Shown here one piece after another: positions 1-10,224 of a DNA stretch of 64,000 nt (position 1 is the first letter of the stretch; each line of letters opens with the position of its first letter). The translations under genes and the position numbers were made by a program. This DNA is from Leishmania martiniquensis (taxonomy: Eukaryota > Euglenozoa > Kinetoplastea > Trypanosomatida > Trypanosomatidae): contig NC_090145.1 of the NCBI RefSeq assembly GCF_017916325.1, positions 212,501-276,500 on the forward strand. Direction: 5' to 3'. The notes under the pieces are model-generated. The model did not search any database and had not been told where the DNA came from. It saw only the letters and a list, made by a program, of their open reading frames with translations.

Positions 1-1
1 C

Positions 2-1978
2 TTCGCCAAGTGCCCTTGGATGCGGAAGATCCCCGTCTTCGGCGAGGCTGCGGAGGGGTACGGGCCCAAGGTGGTCGTCTCCCTCGGCATGTGCTACCTC
101 CTCTGCAAGGGCATCGCGGATCAGCTCATCAGCTATTCACGGCAGCCCATGTTCATGAACCGCTACGGCATCGACGGCCAGCGGTATCAGCGCCTGGCCG
201 GCATTTCGACCATGGGCTGGTCCATCAAGGCCCTCACCGCGATGCTGTGCGACGGCTTTGCCTTCCTCGGCTACACCAAGCGCTGGTACATGTTCATCTC
301 ATGCGTGGGCGGTGCGGCCTTTGCCCTCGTCTACGGGCTGCTGCCCGCGAAGCCTGCCTCCGCTGACACCGCCGCCGCCTTTGTGTTTTTGTGCTCGTAC
401 GGCAAGGCCAACGTGGACATCCTGTCGGAGGGCCACTACAGCCGCCTGATGCGCTTCAACCCGAAGCCCGGCCCGGCGCTGGTGAGCTGGATCTGGTGGT
501 TTATCATGCTTGGCGCCATCGTTGCGGCGGCGATTCAGGGCCCTCTGTCCGACCAAGGCAGGCAGCAGGTTGGCGTCTTCATTTCTGCGGCGCTGCAGTT
601 TCTCACGGGCGTCTTCTTCCTGTTCAACTGGTATGGGGAGCGCAAGAACCGCGTTGAGCGGGCGGCCGACGCGGCGGCGCTCTATGCGGAGCTGCAGAAG
701 GAGCGCACGGCATTGGGTCTGCTGCCCGCGCCGGACACCATGCATGCCAACGACGGGAAGGGCGACGTGGTCGCTCTGGTCAACGACACGCTGAGTGAAG
801 CAGGCGCCAAGCCAGATAAAAACGCTCACCCGGGGAACTGCGTATTGGACGAGGAGGGCGTGCAGGGCGTGCTGCAGCGCGAGTGCGAGCCTCTGGAGGA
901 CGAGATGCAGAGCGGCGTCCTCACCGCAGCTGAGGAGGAAGACGAAGAGCTCTCGGAGGAGTACATGCCGTACGAAGTCCCGCAGCCCGTTCCTTGTCTC
1001 TTCGGCCTCTTCGAGATGAACAAGGAGGTGATCATTCGCAACTGGAAGGTGTTCGTGTACAGCGTCGTCATGACATGCGCTGTCGTGGCCATGACGTGCG
1101 GCTCTATTCTCGCGGACACGTTGGGCCTCCTGATCATCTGTGTTGTCATCTCCACCATCTGCTGCGCCACGTCCTTCTGGGCCCTGCCGCTGGTGATTGC
1201 GAAGGCGAACATCTTTGGGTACCTTCAGATGGTCGTGTACCTGCAGCTTCCCGGTGCGCTTGATAGCTTCTACTTGGCCGATGCGGAGTGCTTACCCGAT
1301 GGGCCGCACTTCTCGTACACCTTCTACAACACCGTGGCAGCTGCCATTGGCAACGTTGGCGGTCTCATTGGCGTGACAGCCTTCAACTACATCTTCGCGA
1401 AGCACAGCTACCGGCTGACCTTCTGCGTGACGACCGTCGTGCAGATCATCGCCTCCCTCTTTGACATCATAATGGTGAAGCGGTGGAATGAGTACATCGG
1501 CATCCCTGACCACGCCATGTACATCTGCGGTGATGCAGTGGTATACCAGGTGTGCTACATGCTGGCGTGGATGCCGATGGTCGTGTTGCTGTCGCGCCTG
1601 TGCCCTCGCGGGTCGGAGAGCGTTGTGTACGCGCTGATGGCCGGCTTCTCGAACCTTGGCCAGACTACCTCGTCGTCGATTGGTGCGATCATCATGGAGT
1701 ACGGCTGGAGCATCACGACGAAGCCCCCGTGCGACTTCAGCAACGTGCCGTGGCTCCTGCTTGTGGGCCACATCATGCTGCCGCTGCTTGTGCTGCCGCT
1801 GACGCTGCTGATCCCCAACGCGCGCATCTGCGACGACCTCGACATCGACGGCAGAGCTATCAAGAGCACTGTCAGCCGCAAAGTAGCGGCGGACGCGGCG
1901 CAAAGCGAAGACGGCGCCGACGAGACCACGTCGCCAGTAGAAGTTGCCGGCGTCGCTGCGAAAGACGCGCATGCATAG
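2..1978 (+). CDS. Folate/biopterin transporter family protein, 5' partial
   Basis: Polytopic membrane transporter of the folate/biopterin transporter (BT1/FBT) family, which imports folates, pterins or related substrates in pterin-auxotrophic trypanosomatids. The frame is open to the left edge, so the true start lies outside; the first in-window ATG is at 20. From that ATG there are 652 residues. Visible hallmarks are the YGIDGQRYQRL and MGWSIKAL motifs followed by GYTKRWYM near the N-terminus, and the NVDILSEGHYSRLM motif around residues 130-145. About a dozen hydrophobic segments are interrupted by a hydrophilic, very acidic cytoplasmic-type loop (roughly residues 205-330, with a Glu/Asp run near 305-312). 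The C-terminal 50 residues are hydrophilic. The substrate cannot be assigned from sequence because the family has many paralogues in Leishmania, often in tandem; further copies may lie upstream. Confidence 0.92.
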   Translation, partial: FAKCPWMRKIPVFGEAAEGYGPKVVVSLGMCYLLCKGIADQLISYSRQPMFMNRYGIDGQRYQRLAGISTMGWSIKALTAMLCDGFAFLGYTKRWYMFISCVGGAAFALVYGLLPAKPASADTAAAFVFLCSYGKANVDILSEGHYSRLMRFNPKPGPALVSWIWWFIMLGAIVAAAIQGPLSDQGRQQVGVFISAALQFLTGVFFLFNWYGERKNRVERAADAAALYAELQKERTALGLLPAPDTMHANDGKGDVVALVNDTLSEAGAKPDKNAHPGNCVLDEEGVQGVLQRECEPLEDEMQSGVLTAAEEEDEELSEEYMPYEVPQPVPCLFGLFEMNKEVIIRNWKVFVYSVVMTCAVVAMTCGSILADTLGLLIICVVISTICCATSFWALPLVIAKANIFGYLQMVVYLQLPGALDSFYLADAECLPDGPHFSYTFYNTVAAAIGNVGGLIGVTAFNYIFAKHSYRLTFCVTTVVQIIASLFDIIMVKRWNEYIGIPDHAMYICGDAVVYQVCYMLAWMPMVVLLSRLCPRGSESVVYALMAGFSNLGQTTSSSIGAIIMEYGWSITTKPPCDFSNVPWLLLVGHIMLPLLVLPLTLLIPNARICDDLDIDGRAIKSTVSRKVAADAAQSEDGADETTSPVEVAGVAAKDAHA

Positions 1979-3706
1979 GATGAGGCCGGTGATGCGCCGG
2001 TAGCGAATGTGCAAGCGGCTGTCCGAAGCGGCTGTGCCAGCGTGTGTGTGCGTGGGGGGGGGGGGCGGGGGAGCACAAAGAATGCCGGGCGCAGCTCGCA
2101 GTGCGCGGCGTCCGTGGAGATGGACGGCGACGTGCCATTGCGCTTATGTGTACACGAGCGCGAGCGTCTCGGATCCCCCACTTCCCACGAAATGGTAAAT
2201 GCACGCATCGGTGCGCTCAGCATTGCCGCGCTGCCGTTTTCCGTCGCGCCTCCTATCGCACTCCTCCGCTCCCGCGCTCTTCATCCCTTGGGGTGCCCCG
2301 TGCTGTTTCCTGCCTTCGGTCTCCCTTACCCCCCCTCCCCCCTCCACCTCAGACCCGACTCAATGCACATGGTGAGCGGGGCTGCTGATGAAACGCAATT
2401 CCACATGACGGGTGTGAGAGAGGCGGGCTTGGCGAGCCGAGGCGGCAGCGTGGAGGCCCTTGTGAGCAAACATTGTAACACATACATACACGCACAGACA
2501 GGAAGAGGCGCATAGGAACCACGGTTTCTGCTGGCCTGCACTGTAATGTGCTGAGGAGCTATACTGTCGCGCGCCCTCTCCCAACTGTTTAGGCTTTTCA
2601 TCCTGCAATCGTCTGTGTGCGTGTGTGTGTGCGTGAATTCGCGTGCATCCCCTCCCCCTTCCACATAAACACAAGCCCACCCTTAAATCCTACATCATTA
2701 TCTTCCCTCCCCCTCCCCCATCATCCCCTCCTCTGCCGCCCCCCCTCCGCTAAGTGCGATCGACTGGCTGTGGCGGCGTCTGTGTGCTGTTTTTTTCTTC
2801 GTTTTGCTTTTTTGTGTTTCGTCAGGGCTTTTCTTCGCTTGTTGTCTCTCTTTCTTTGCCTTTGTCTGTCTGTGTCTCTGTGGCACCGCCGCTTTCCCCC
2901 CTCTTTCCGTAACCGAATGAGCCTCCGTGCCCCGTCACACTTTCGGGCGCGAAGGGCCTGCGCGCGTGCCGCTGTGCGCTTCGACGCCGCGCGCCCTTGC
3001 CCGCATACAGAAAGATGCGCCTCCTAATGTCTGGGACCCGGTGGTAATGCGTGGGAGTTGGCGCTTGCTTGTCTTGCCGGGCGGGCAGCACCCCTCACGC
3101 ATCTTCTCCCTGTGTGTGTGTGTTTTTTTCGCCCTTACGCTCGTATCTCCCTGACAGCGAGGGCACGATGTACCGGATCTAATGTCGGTCACCGGTAGCC
3201 ACTACGTGCAGAAGCAACGCAGCCCCTGCCCCCTGCCATGCCGGTCTACTGTTGGCGGCCACAGGGTCCAGGCCCTGCACGGCGCTGCGCCTGAGCCGGC
3301 CTGCGAAGCGGGTGGGTGGGTGAGCTATGAGGCGAGAGGAGGCGCTCAGTCGGCTGCGCCGGCATCGCTGTAAGGCGTGCCTGCGGCCTTGTCGCACCCG
3401 CAGGCGAGACGTGTCTGTGGACGGCCTCCGCAGTGAGGCGGCGCCGCAGAGAGGTGTTGCCTGCACGCGAATGTGCACATGCGGGGGGAGAAAAAGGACT
3501 TTTCGTATCGTATGTGGCTCCTCAATTCTTCTGTTTTTTCCAGTAGTTGGTGTACTGGGAAGGGGTCTTCCTCTGCCGCTGCCTTGAACGCTGGCAGACG
3601 GCCACACATACACACAGACACGCATACGCCGTGAGGCATTGCTACAGGTGTTGTCACCACGCATCGGTTTTAGTGGCTGGCTGGTTGGTCGAAGTCGGCT
3701 CCAAGG
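1979..3706. other. Intergenic spacer, transporter to dihydroxyacetone kinase
   Basis: No supportable gene. It holds an interrupted G tract at about 2054-2071, (GT)n at about 2616-2632 and 3112-3123, and long pyrimidine-rich stretches at 2640-2760 and 2780-2880. Open frames here are low-complexity Ser/Arg/Pro readings of these tracts. It presumably contains the transporter 3' UTR and polyadenylation region, then the trans-splicing signals of the next gene. Confidence 0.7.
3524..3543 (+). promoter_or_regulatory. Candidate spliced-leader acceptor for the dihydroxyacetone kinase gene
   Basis: A pyrimidine tract (TTCTTCTGTTTTTTCC) is followed directly by the first AG at 3542-3543, the usual arrangement of a trypanosomatid trans-splice acceptor. 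It would give a 5' leader of about 163 nt to the ATG at 3707. No ATG in the coding frame intervenes after the in-frame stop at 3671. Confidence 0.5.
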
Positions 3707-5491
3707 ATGGCGGCTGAGGTTCCAAAGTTCATTGACGAGCACGCGGGCATCGTTGCGGTGGCCGTTGGGGGCCTTTGTGAGATGAGCGACCGGGTGCAGA
3801 AGATGGAAAACACGAACGTGGTTGTGGCGTCGTGCGTCGATCGAGCAAAGGTGCTGCTGCTTTGCGGCGGCGGATCGGGCCACGAACCGGCGCACGCTGG
3901 GTTCGTTGCCAGGGGTTGGCTGAGCGCAGCAGTGTGCGGCGGCGTCTTCGCCTCCCCGCCGACAGCACACGTAAGCGCCGGCATCGAGTATCTTGCAAAC
4001 ATGCAGGGACCTGATGGCCCAGGCGTTCTTGTCGTCGTGAAGAACTACGCCGGTGACATCCTCAACTTCGAATACGCCGTTCGCCAGGCTCGTGGACAGG
4101 GTCTACGCGTGGAGACGGTGCTGGCAGCCGACGATGCAGTTTTCGGTACGGAAGATGCGAAGAAGCGTCGCGGTTTGGCCGGCTGCTGCCTCCTTTATAA
4201 AGTTCTTGGCGCTGCAGCGGCGAGCGGTTTATCACTGGCGCAGCTGAAGGCACTTGCTGACCGGGTCTCACGCAACATGCGGTCTATAGGCGCGTCGCTC
4301 TCGTCCTGCGCGCTGCCGGGCTGCCCGCCGTCTTCAGTGCTTCCGACTGGGACGGTGGAGGTGGGTCTCGGCATTCATGGGGAGAAGGGCCTTTTTCAGC
4401 TCCCCTTCCACGGAGCCGCATCGCTCACTCAACTACTCGTTGGAATCCTGGTGGGCAAGAAAGAGGTGGCCGTGCGTGGCAAGACCACCGTGATAGGCGC
4501 TGGTGCCAAAGCTCTCTTGCTCGTGAACAACTTGGGTGGCACTACGGACCTGGAAATGTCTATTCTTGCGCATCATGCGTTGCGCGAGCTCGCTGCTGCG
4601 CACATCACGGTGGTCGGAGTGCATAGTGGGCGCCACATGACATCACTGGACATGCACGGCTTCTCGCTTACCCTGCTTGTTGTCGAGGACGAGGCTGACC
4701 TGCGGTACATGCTCGACACCGACGCGTTGCAGGAACCGCTCATGAACTTCCACGCGCCGCAGCCCAGCGGCTCAGTAGTGCCAGGGCCTCTGACGGCGCT
4801 GCAGCTGGCGCGACAAGAGGCGGAGGCGGCAGGACGCGCGGCTGTCACGCCGGCCGACAGTCCCCTCTGCGCCACTGCGCACCACGTTTTCACCAAACTC
4901 ATGAAAATGGAAGCTTATTTCAACAAGCTCGACGCGGAGGTGGGCGACGGGGACCTCGGCAGCGGCGTGCAGCGCTCGGCGGCAGCGGTGCTAGATATGC
5001 TGCCTTACCTTCCCTGGGAGACTGACGTGCGGCGCACCTTCGCACTCATCTCCAAGGCCGTCGCCGACGCCTTTGCTGGAACCTCGGGCCCGCTTTATGG
5101 TGCGTTGCTCCTCGGAGGCGGTAACGCCGCAGCGCAGGCGCTGAATGGAGGTAGCGCAGTGGAGGCGGTGCGTGCGGCGATCGCGCAGGGCAGCCACGAT
5201 GTGCAGGAGCTTGGTGGCGCGCGCCAGGGCGACCGCACCATGGTGGACGTGCTAGAGGGCATACGCGCATGCCCAGTCGTCTCGGCCGCTGAGACGATGG
5301 CAGAGCTGCTCAAGGCGTGTCACGAGGCGGCGCGCAGGGCTGCTGAGGCAACGGCGCTGCTCCCCGCCAAGTTCGGCCGGAGCCGCTACATGGAAGGTAA
5401 GGAGATCGGCAAGAAGGACCCTGGCGCGGAGCTCGTGGTGGCCTGGCTAGAGGCGCTCGCCTCCGACGGCAGCTGCCGCGGCAGTCCCTGA
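3707..5491 (+). CDS. Dihydroxyacetone kinase (DhaK-DhaL fusion, ATP-dependent)
   Basis: Single-chain dihydroxyacetone kinase, 594 aa, that phosphorylates dihydroxyacetone with ATP to dihydroxyacetone phosphate, feeding glycolysis and glycerolipid synthesis. The N-terminal DhaK domain (about 1-340) has the glycine-rich GGGSGHEPAHAGF motif (His59) and LGIHGE with His224, the position that binds the substrate carbonyl covalently in this family. The C-terminal DhaL nucleotide domain (about 385-590) carries the Asp triad in LDAEVGDGDLG (Asp409, Asp414, Asp416) that coordinates Mg-ATP, and the FAGTSGPLYG and LGGGNA loops. An in-frame TAG at 3671 makes 3707 the first usable ATG. The C-terminus (CRGSP) is not a PTS1 glycosomal signal and no PTS2 is seen at the N-terminus, so a cytosolic location is the simplest inference. 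Confidence 0.93.
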   Translation: MAAEVPKFIDEHAGIVAVAVGGLCEMSDRVQKMENTNVVVASCVDRAKVLLLCGGGSGHEPAHAGFVARGWLSAAVCGGVFASPPTAHVSAGIEYLANMQGPDGPGVLVVVKNYAGDILNFEYAVRQARGQGLRVETVLAADDAVFGTEDAKKRRGLAGCCLLYKVLGAAAASGLSLAQLKALADRVSRNMRSIGASLSSCALPGCPPSSVLPTGTVEVGLGIHGEKGLFQLPFHGAASLTQLLVGILVGKKEVAVRGKTTVIGAGAKALLLVNNLGGTTDLEMSILAHHALRELAAAHITVVGVHSGRHMTSLDMHGFSLTLLVVEDEADLRYMLDTDALQEPLMNFHAPQPSGSVVPGPLTALQLARQEAEAAGRAAVTPADSPLCATAHHVFTKLMKMEAYFNKLDAEVGDGDLGSGVQRSAAAVLDMLPYLPWETDVRRTFALISKAVADAFAGTSGPLYGALLLGGGNAAAQALNGGSAVEAVRAAIAQGSHDVQELGGARQGDRTMVDVLEGIRACPVVSAAETMAELLKACHEAARRAAEATALLPAKFGRSRYMEGKEIGKKDPGAELVVAWLEALASDGSCRGSP

Positions 5492-6708
5492 GGATTACGG
5501 GTGCCTTTTATGGACTGGAAGCGGTCTTTGTCCGCGTGTGCCGCTTGAACCTGACGATGTGGTTCGAATGTGTGTGTATGTGTATTTGCGTCTCCTCCTC
5601 CCCCGCACACACACACACACCGCTCACTGTTGGCCTCGGCAACTTCCCACAAGGCAGTCGAGAGATTCGGGGTGGGAGGGAATAGTGACGAGGAGCGGCA
5701 TCCTTTCAAAAAAAAGGGGGGCTCACACTAAGGAGGCCCCCACCGTTTCCGTTGGTACTGCCCGTCCATTTAGCCCTGCTTCTCTTCGTGTATCAACCCG
5801 ACCCCTCACCCCACCCGTCCACCCATTCTCCTCCTCCCTCCTCTCCTCTCTCCCCGTGTCGAGAAATCGCCTTCTCTGTTACGTCGTTCTAGTGTCGAGT
5901 GGAAAGGCTGTCAGCTACTCGAGGCCGCGGGAGCGACGCACCGGTGCCTGGTGCTTGTTATGCCTATGCAGGATTATGTACGACGAGGTGAGGCGCTTTC
6001 GACACACGAGTCTGCAGCTCGTGTGTTGGGGGCTGCCGAGTGGACGGCAGCGCCTGCACAACATGCAGGGCGCAGCACAGAAAAAAAGAGCGAGGGGAGG
6101 GCGACGGCTCTGCCGTGCCATGTGCTGCCTCACAAACACGGAAGAAATTCTGATGTGCGTCATCTCGGTGCGAAACGCACGGGCCGCTCCCTTGCCTCTC
6201 TGGCTTTTTCACCCCCATCACTCAGCCCAGCGTGACTGCTGCCCCCTGCCCCTTCCCCTTTCCGTTTCTGCATCATAGCGTATGTAAGAGAGAGGTTCAA
6301 GAAGCAAGAAAAAAGTGCCGGTCGCCTTCCACGGTGTCGCGCCTCGCACGTGCAGTGCGGCTTGCAACGTCGCTCTGCAATGGGCAATCACTTACCCTTT
6401 CTCTCTGCCTCTCTCTCGCACGCGCGCACCCTCGCTCAGCTTCTTTTGGCTTGACGATGCGTCGAGCGTATGAATCTGCGCCGAGCCATAAAAAGGGATA
6501 AACACGCAGAGAAGGATCGACGAGCCATTATATGCACACTCGACCGAAATCACCAGAAGAGCAAATCTCGTATGCCATAGAAAGTGCCCTCCGCACACAG
6601 ATTCGTTTCTTTATTTATTTATTTTTTTCCGGGCGCCCGCTGAACCCTTCCGAGCAGGGCCCGCCGCCGCAGTAGCAGTAGCAGCAGCAGCACCGATTCG
6701 GGCTCGTC
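5492..6708. other. Intergenic spacer
   Basis: No supportable gene. (CA)n at about 5606-5621, an A8 tract near 5708, and pyrimidine-rich stretches at 5760-5870 and 6230-6270. The spacer ends with a trans-splice acceptor-like site and a CAG-rich leader just before the next start codon. Confidence 0.65.
6604..6654 (+). promoter_or_regulatory. Candidate spliced-leader acceptor for the 671-aa protein gene
   Basis: A T-rich tract (6604-6630) precedes the first downstream AG at 6653-6654, giving a leader of about 54 nt to the ATG at 6709. This supports that start codon. Confidence 0.45.
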
Positions 6709-8724
6709 ATGAGCCGCGCCTGCACTCCACCTCACGGGAAAGTGCGGTCGCTTCCACCGGAGGCGACGGCAGAGCCAGAGCGCTCATCGCGGTCCTCCGT
6801 TGTGCTGCTTTCCTGCAGCAGTGACGGTGCACAGGAGATCTACCTGACTCAGCTGAAAGGGTCGCCACTCTCCACACCGTCGCCTGCTCCACCGCCCCTG
6901 ACGCAAGAGCGACTTCTGGCGCTTCAGCAATGTTTGTCTGACGGGCATCACGTCACACTGACACTCACAAACGGAACGGTGACCCTCGGCGAAAGGGGGC
7001 AAACGGGTACGGTGGTGGCGGGTGACACTCATTTCAATGATCACGCTAGCCTCTTCGACACTCAGCGCGAGGAGCGGGTGCAGTCGTGGTTAGCGGGCAC
7101 GTCTGCAAGCCCTGACTACCCGCTCGATGGTCGTGGTGAAGAAGTCACCGACAGGGTAGTTGAGGGCTGCGAAATGCCGGAGAGTCTGTGCACACCTTCT
7201 CGTGTAGTCGCCTCCGGCGCTTTCGCACATTTAGCGTCCTCAACGCAGACCCCCCTGCGCTCCCATGGCGGTTCCGCTGACGTGAGCTGCCGCTCCCCCC
7301 GCGAGGCCGAGCCCTCGTCACCGTCAGCCGTGGTGCCCCTGTGGCGCGCGCTGAGCCACCGAACGCCGGCACGCTACTCTTTTACCGAGAAGGACGAAGG
7401 CGTCGATGATGGCACTCCCGCTGTGGCACTGACGGCGTCTCGGCGACGGTCGCAGATGCTAGGGAGACGCGGTGACTACCGCCATGCGTGCAGTACGCCT
7501 CTTAACTCGCCACAACACCCATGGACCCCCTCGCAGCCGCGTGGATGCAGCGTGAAGGAGGCATTTGTAGCCGCGCCGGATAGGCGCACACTCTCTAACG
7601 CTCGAGACTCGCCGAGGCCCACACCGCCGCCGCTGGCCTCGCTATTTTTGCCGTTCATGACCTCTCCGCTGCGAGGGCGGCCGTCCGTAGCACCCGAATC
7701 AGCAAAGGAGTGCTCTGGATCATCTGTAGCACGTTCCGAGGCCGTACGTGAGGCAAGGAACGGAAAGGGGCGGCATGCAGCCGCCGCTGCCGCCTCCATC
7801 CCTCGTGCCACCAGCAGCCACAGCGACAGTGAAAACGCCATTACGCTGCGGGTATGCACGCTCTCTGGCCTCACGCTGCGGGTTACGGTGGACCGTTGCT
7901 TGGGAGCTGTGGCACTGGCGCAGCACGTGGCTCAGTACCTGAACGTGCGCGGCGCACAGGTACAGCTTAAATACACGCGCACTGGCGACGTGTTCGACGC
8001 AGCGTCATCCTCCACTGAGGGGCCCCCGTCGTCGTCGGTAATGATAGGCCCGCGCCTCTGTGACCTGCCGGGACTTCAGCCTTTCGATATGTTTGTCGTG
8101 CTCCTCCGTGCAGAGCAGGGCGAGCCATCGCCTTCGCCCAGGCCGTCTCGCCTACCTATTGGTAGGCGGACGGCAGGCTGCTCCCCTTCACCCACGCCTT
8201 CGTCGGCATCGCCTCGAGCGCACCTGCCTCGCCGCCATGCAACTGCAGCAAAGCGGCCGCGGCAAAGCGCGCTGGCACCGTCCGGGGCAGCCCGTCCCAT
8301 CGCAGAGTCATCACCCCCTCAAGCCGGCGCACAGATCGCTGATGGAGTACGTGGGAATGCTTCCGAGTTCTCACGAGAGGCTCAGATGCCGCCTGTGTCA
8401 GGTTGTCACAGCTCAAGAGCCCGCTGTGCCCCACTCAGCACCCCATCACTCGAGAGCGCATCTCCCATGATACACCTGGAAGAGGAGAAGCCCAGGCGCC
8501 TTGGCGGTGGCATGCGCTCGCGCATGATGCGGCCGGTGTCTGACTCGCCGTCAACACCGGCAACCGCGCCTGTGGTGCGCTTGGCATCACCCCGCCAGGC
8601 AGTGGCCCCAACAGCTTCCAGTGCATATGCGTCGCATGGCCCAGCCGGGGATAAGAGGGAGCGCACGTCCGCTGGTTCTTACTGCTATCCACCCTTGACG
8701 AGGTCACACCCACGCCAAGGGTAA
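6709..8724 (+). CDS. Hypothetical protein with a possible ubiquitin-like (beta-grasp) region
   Basis: Not recognised. 671 aa, rich in Ser, Pro, Arg and Ala and largely low-complexity, as in many trypanosomatid regulatory or cytoskeletal proteins. No signal peptide or membrane segment is seen. The most ordered part is about residues 377-466, with alternating hydrophobic strands: TLRVCTLSGLTLRVTVD, then a helix-like AVALAQHVAQYLNV, then VQLKYTRTGDVFDA and FDMFVVLLRAE. That strand-strand-helix-strand pattern is reminiscent of a ubiquitin-like fold, but this is inference from pattern only. A shorter hydrophobic block at residues 60-115 (LTLTNGTVTLGE) may also be folded. The full-length uninterrupted frame, coding-like base composition and a good upstream splice acceptor support it as a real gene. 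Confidence 0.8.
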   Translation: MSRACTPPHGKVRSLPPEATAEPERSSRSSVVLLSCSSDGAQEIYLTQLKGSPLSTPSPAPPPLTQERLLALQQCLSDGHHVTLTLTNGTVTLGERGQTGTVVAGDTHFNDHASLFDTQREERVQSWLAGTSASPDYPLDGRGEEVTDRVVEGCEMPESLCTPSRVVASGAFAHLASSTQTPLRSHGGSADVSCRSPREAEPSSPSAVVPLWRALSHRTPARYSFTEKDEGVDDGTPAVALTASRRRSQMLGRRGDYRHACSTPLNSPQHPWTPSQPRGCSVKEAFVAAPDRRTLSNARDSPRPTPPPLASLFLPFMTSPLRGRPSVAPESAKECSGSSVARSEAVREARNGKGRHAAAAAASIPRATSSHSDSENAITLRVCTLSGLTLRVTVDRCLGAVALAQHVAQYLNVRGAQVQLKYTRTGDVFDAASSSTEGPPSSSVMIGPRLCDLPGLQPFDMFVVLLRAEQGEPSPSPRPSRLPIGRRTAGCSPSPTPSSASPRAHLPRRHATAAKRPRQSALAPSGAARPIAESSPPQAGAQIADGVRGNASEFSREAQMPPVSGCHSSRARCAPLSTPSLESASPMIHLEEEKPRRLGGGMRSRMMRPVSDSPSTPATAPVVRLASPRQAVAPTASSAYASHGPAGDKRERTSAGSYCYPPLTRSHPRQG

Positions 8725-9738
8725 GGCAGCGCCTTTGTCGGAGGCTGATGACTGTCTCCTGTGCACTTCCTGCCGTGGCGGCGGTAGGGGATGGGAATCA
8801 CCCTGCGTGTGTGTCCGCCCCCCCTCGTCTCAGTTGTTTGTGCCTGACGGGCGAGGAAGGGAGTCGGGAGGGAGGCGATGGGTTGAGGAGTACAGGGCGT
8901 CGAGAGTCATCCGCCAGAAGGGCCAAGCCGTGGTCTCTGGATCGCCCTGCTCTATCTGCTGTAGGTGTGCGCGCGTGTCTGCCTGCGTGCGGACTTCCCT
9001 ACCTTCTGCTGCTGTTTTGTTGTCCGCTTGCGTCACATGGTGACATGCTGGCAAACAGGGAGGCAGTCTATATACGTGCTGCCGACGTGCTCCGTGCGCG
9101 ATGCAACGAGGTGCGGTTGTGAGCCCCACTCGTTTCCACACACATCGGGAAAAAGCCGGCTGCAACACAGTGCAGTAAAGGGCATCGCGTGTGTTGCTCC
9201 TTCCTCGGCTCCCTCCCTCCCTCCCTCTCCCCCTTCCCTCAGTGTCTCATCTTCTTTTTCTTTCCCTCTCACCGCACCCTCTCGTGGAGCTCCAGCAGCG
9301 ACAGCGAGAGTGATACGGGCACAGTATCGCCAACTGCTTCCCCCTCCCCCTCCCCCCCTACACGCATATCAGCACCACCGGCCTGGCTGCCTGCCCCTGA
9401 CCGCCTCTTGTCACGCCACAAAGACAAGGAGAACACGAAGGGAAGGGGAGGGGTCCAGGAGCCTCTGTAGTACCTGCTCAGGCGTATTGTCCCACACGTG
9501 GCGCCAGTATCGAGTGTGCCTACCTCATACACCGACAACCACCCATACCGGTGTGCCTCTGTTTTTCACTGTGCTCTTGTCGTCTACCGTGCGCAGGCGA
9601 ACGCACTGGCGTAGCCGAGTACCGAATCTGCGCGCGGGCTGGCGGCTCCTCCCCTCTCTTCTTTGCCTTCCTCGCCGCACCCCTTTCTCAGCGTAGCATT
9701 GTTGACCAGGCACGAGTCGCTCGCAGGCCAAACGAAGA
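8725..9738. other. Intergenic spacer
   Basis: No supportable gene. It contains (CCCT)n-like pyrimidine tracts at 9205-9275 and 9340-9360. A more complex, less repetitive segment at about 8860-9175 could be a UTR or a decayed repeat. Two polypyrimidine/AG sites lie close to the next gene. Confidence 0.6.
9648..9691 (+). promoter_or_regulatory. Candidate spliced-leader acceptor for the first RING gene
   Basis: A continuous pyrimidine-rich run is followed by AG at 9690-9691, 48 nt before the ATG at 9739. An alternative AG lies at 9595-9596 behind an earlier tract. Confidence 0.45.
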
Positions 9739-10224
9739 ATGTCCTATCCATGCGGTGGTGGCCTTGCCGCCGTGCTGGTGATCAGCGTCGGCGCCATTCT
9801 CTTCCTGGGCAGCAGCGTTCTGTACGAGTGGTACACGCAGCGCAGAGAGGAGGAACAGGCAAAGGAGGCTGAAACAGGCTACTACCGACTGCCGCCACCC
9901 AAGGAATGCGCGGCAGCCTGTGCGAAGGCCATCGAGGAGGACCTCCTCGAGCAAAGTGTGGAGCTGGGTTGCAGCCAGAAGTGGCAGGATGTGCACAGCG
10001 GCAGTCGCGGTAGTCGCCGCGGAATGTGCGTGTGCTGTTTCGAGCAGCGGCAGCGGTTTATGTTTGTCCTGTGCCGCCACATCTGCCTCTGCGAGCCGTG
10101 TCTCATCCAGGCTGCCCGCACCTACGAAGAGACGGTGTTGTTCGGGTCGTTCGACGGCCCCGTGAAGATGCCATGCCTTGTGTGTCGCAAGGTCAGCTAC
10201 GTTGTGAAGACATTCCCATCATAG
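9739..10224 (+). CDS. Small membrane-anchored RING-type zinc finger protein (paralogue 1)
   Basis: 161-aa protein, probable E3 ubiquitin ligase of a membrane. An N-terminal hydrophobic segment (about residues 8-28) is followed by LYEWYTQ and a charged linker. The C-terminal third is a C3HC4-type RING: Cys97/Cys100, then Cys112-x-His114, Cys118 and Cys121, then Cys146/Cys149, with the chain ending 12 residues later in VKTFPS. An N-terminal membrane segment plus a RING at the extreme C-terminus resembles the MUL1 and IAP style of RING ligases, where the C-terminal RING recruits E2. Its downstream neighbour (11793-12365) is a clear paralogue sharing CRHICLCEPCLIQ and the GPV-MPC-VCR-VKTF end. 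The substrate and the membrane involved are unknown. Confidence 0.85.
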   Translation: MSYPCGGGLAAVLVISVGAILFLGSSVLYEWYTQRREEEQAKEAETGYYRLPPPKECAAACAKAIEEDLLEQSVELGCSQKWQDVHSGSRGSRRGMCVCCFEQRQRFMFVLCRHICLCEPCLIQAARTYEETVLFGSFDGPVKMPCLVCRKVSYVVKTFPS

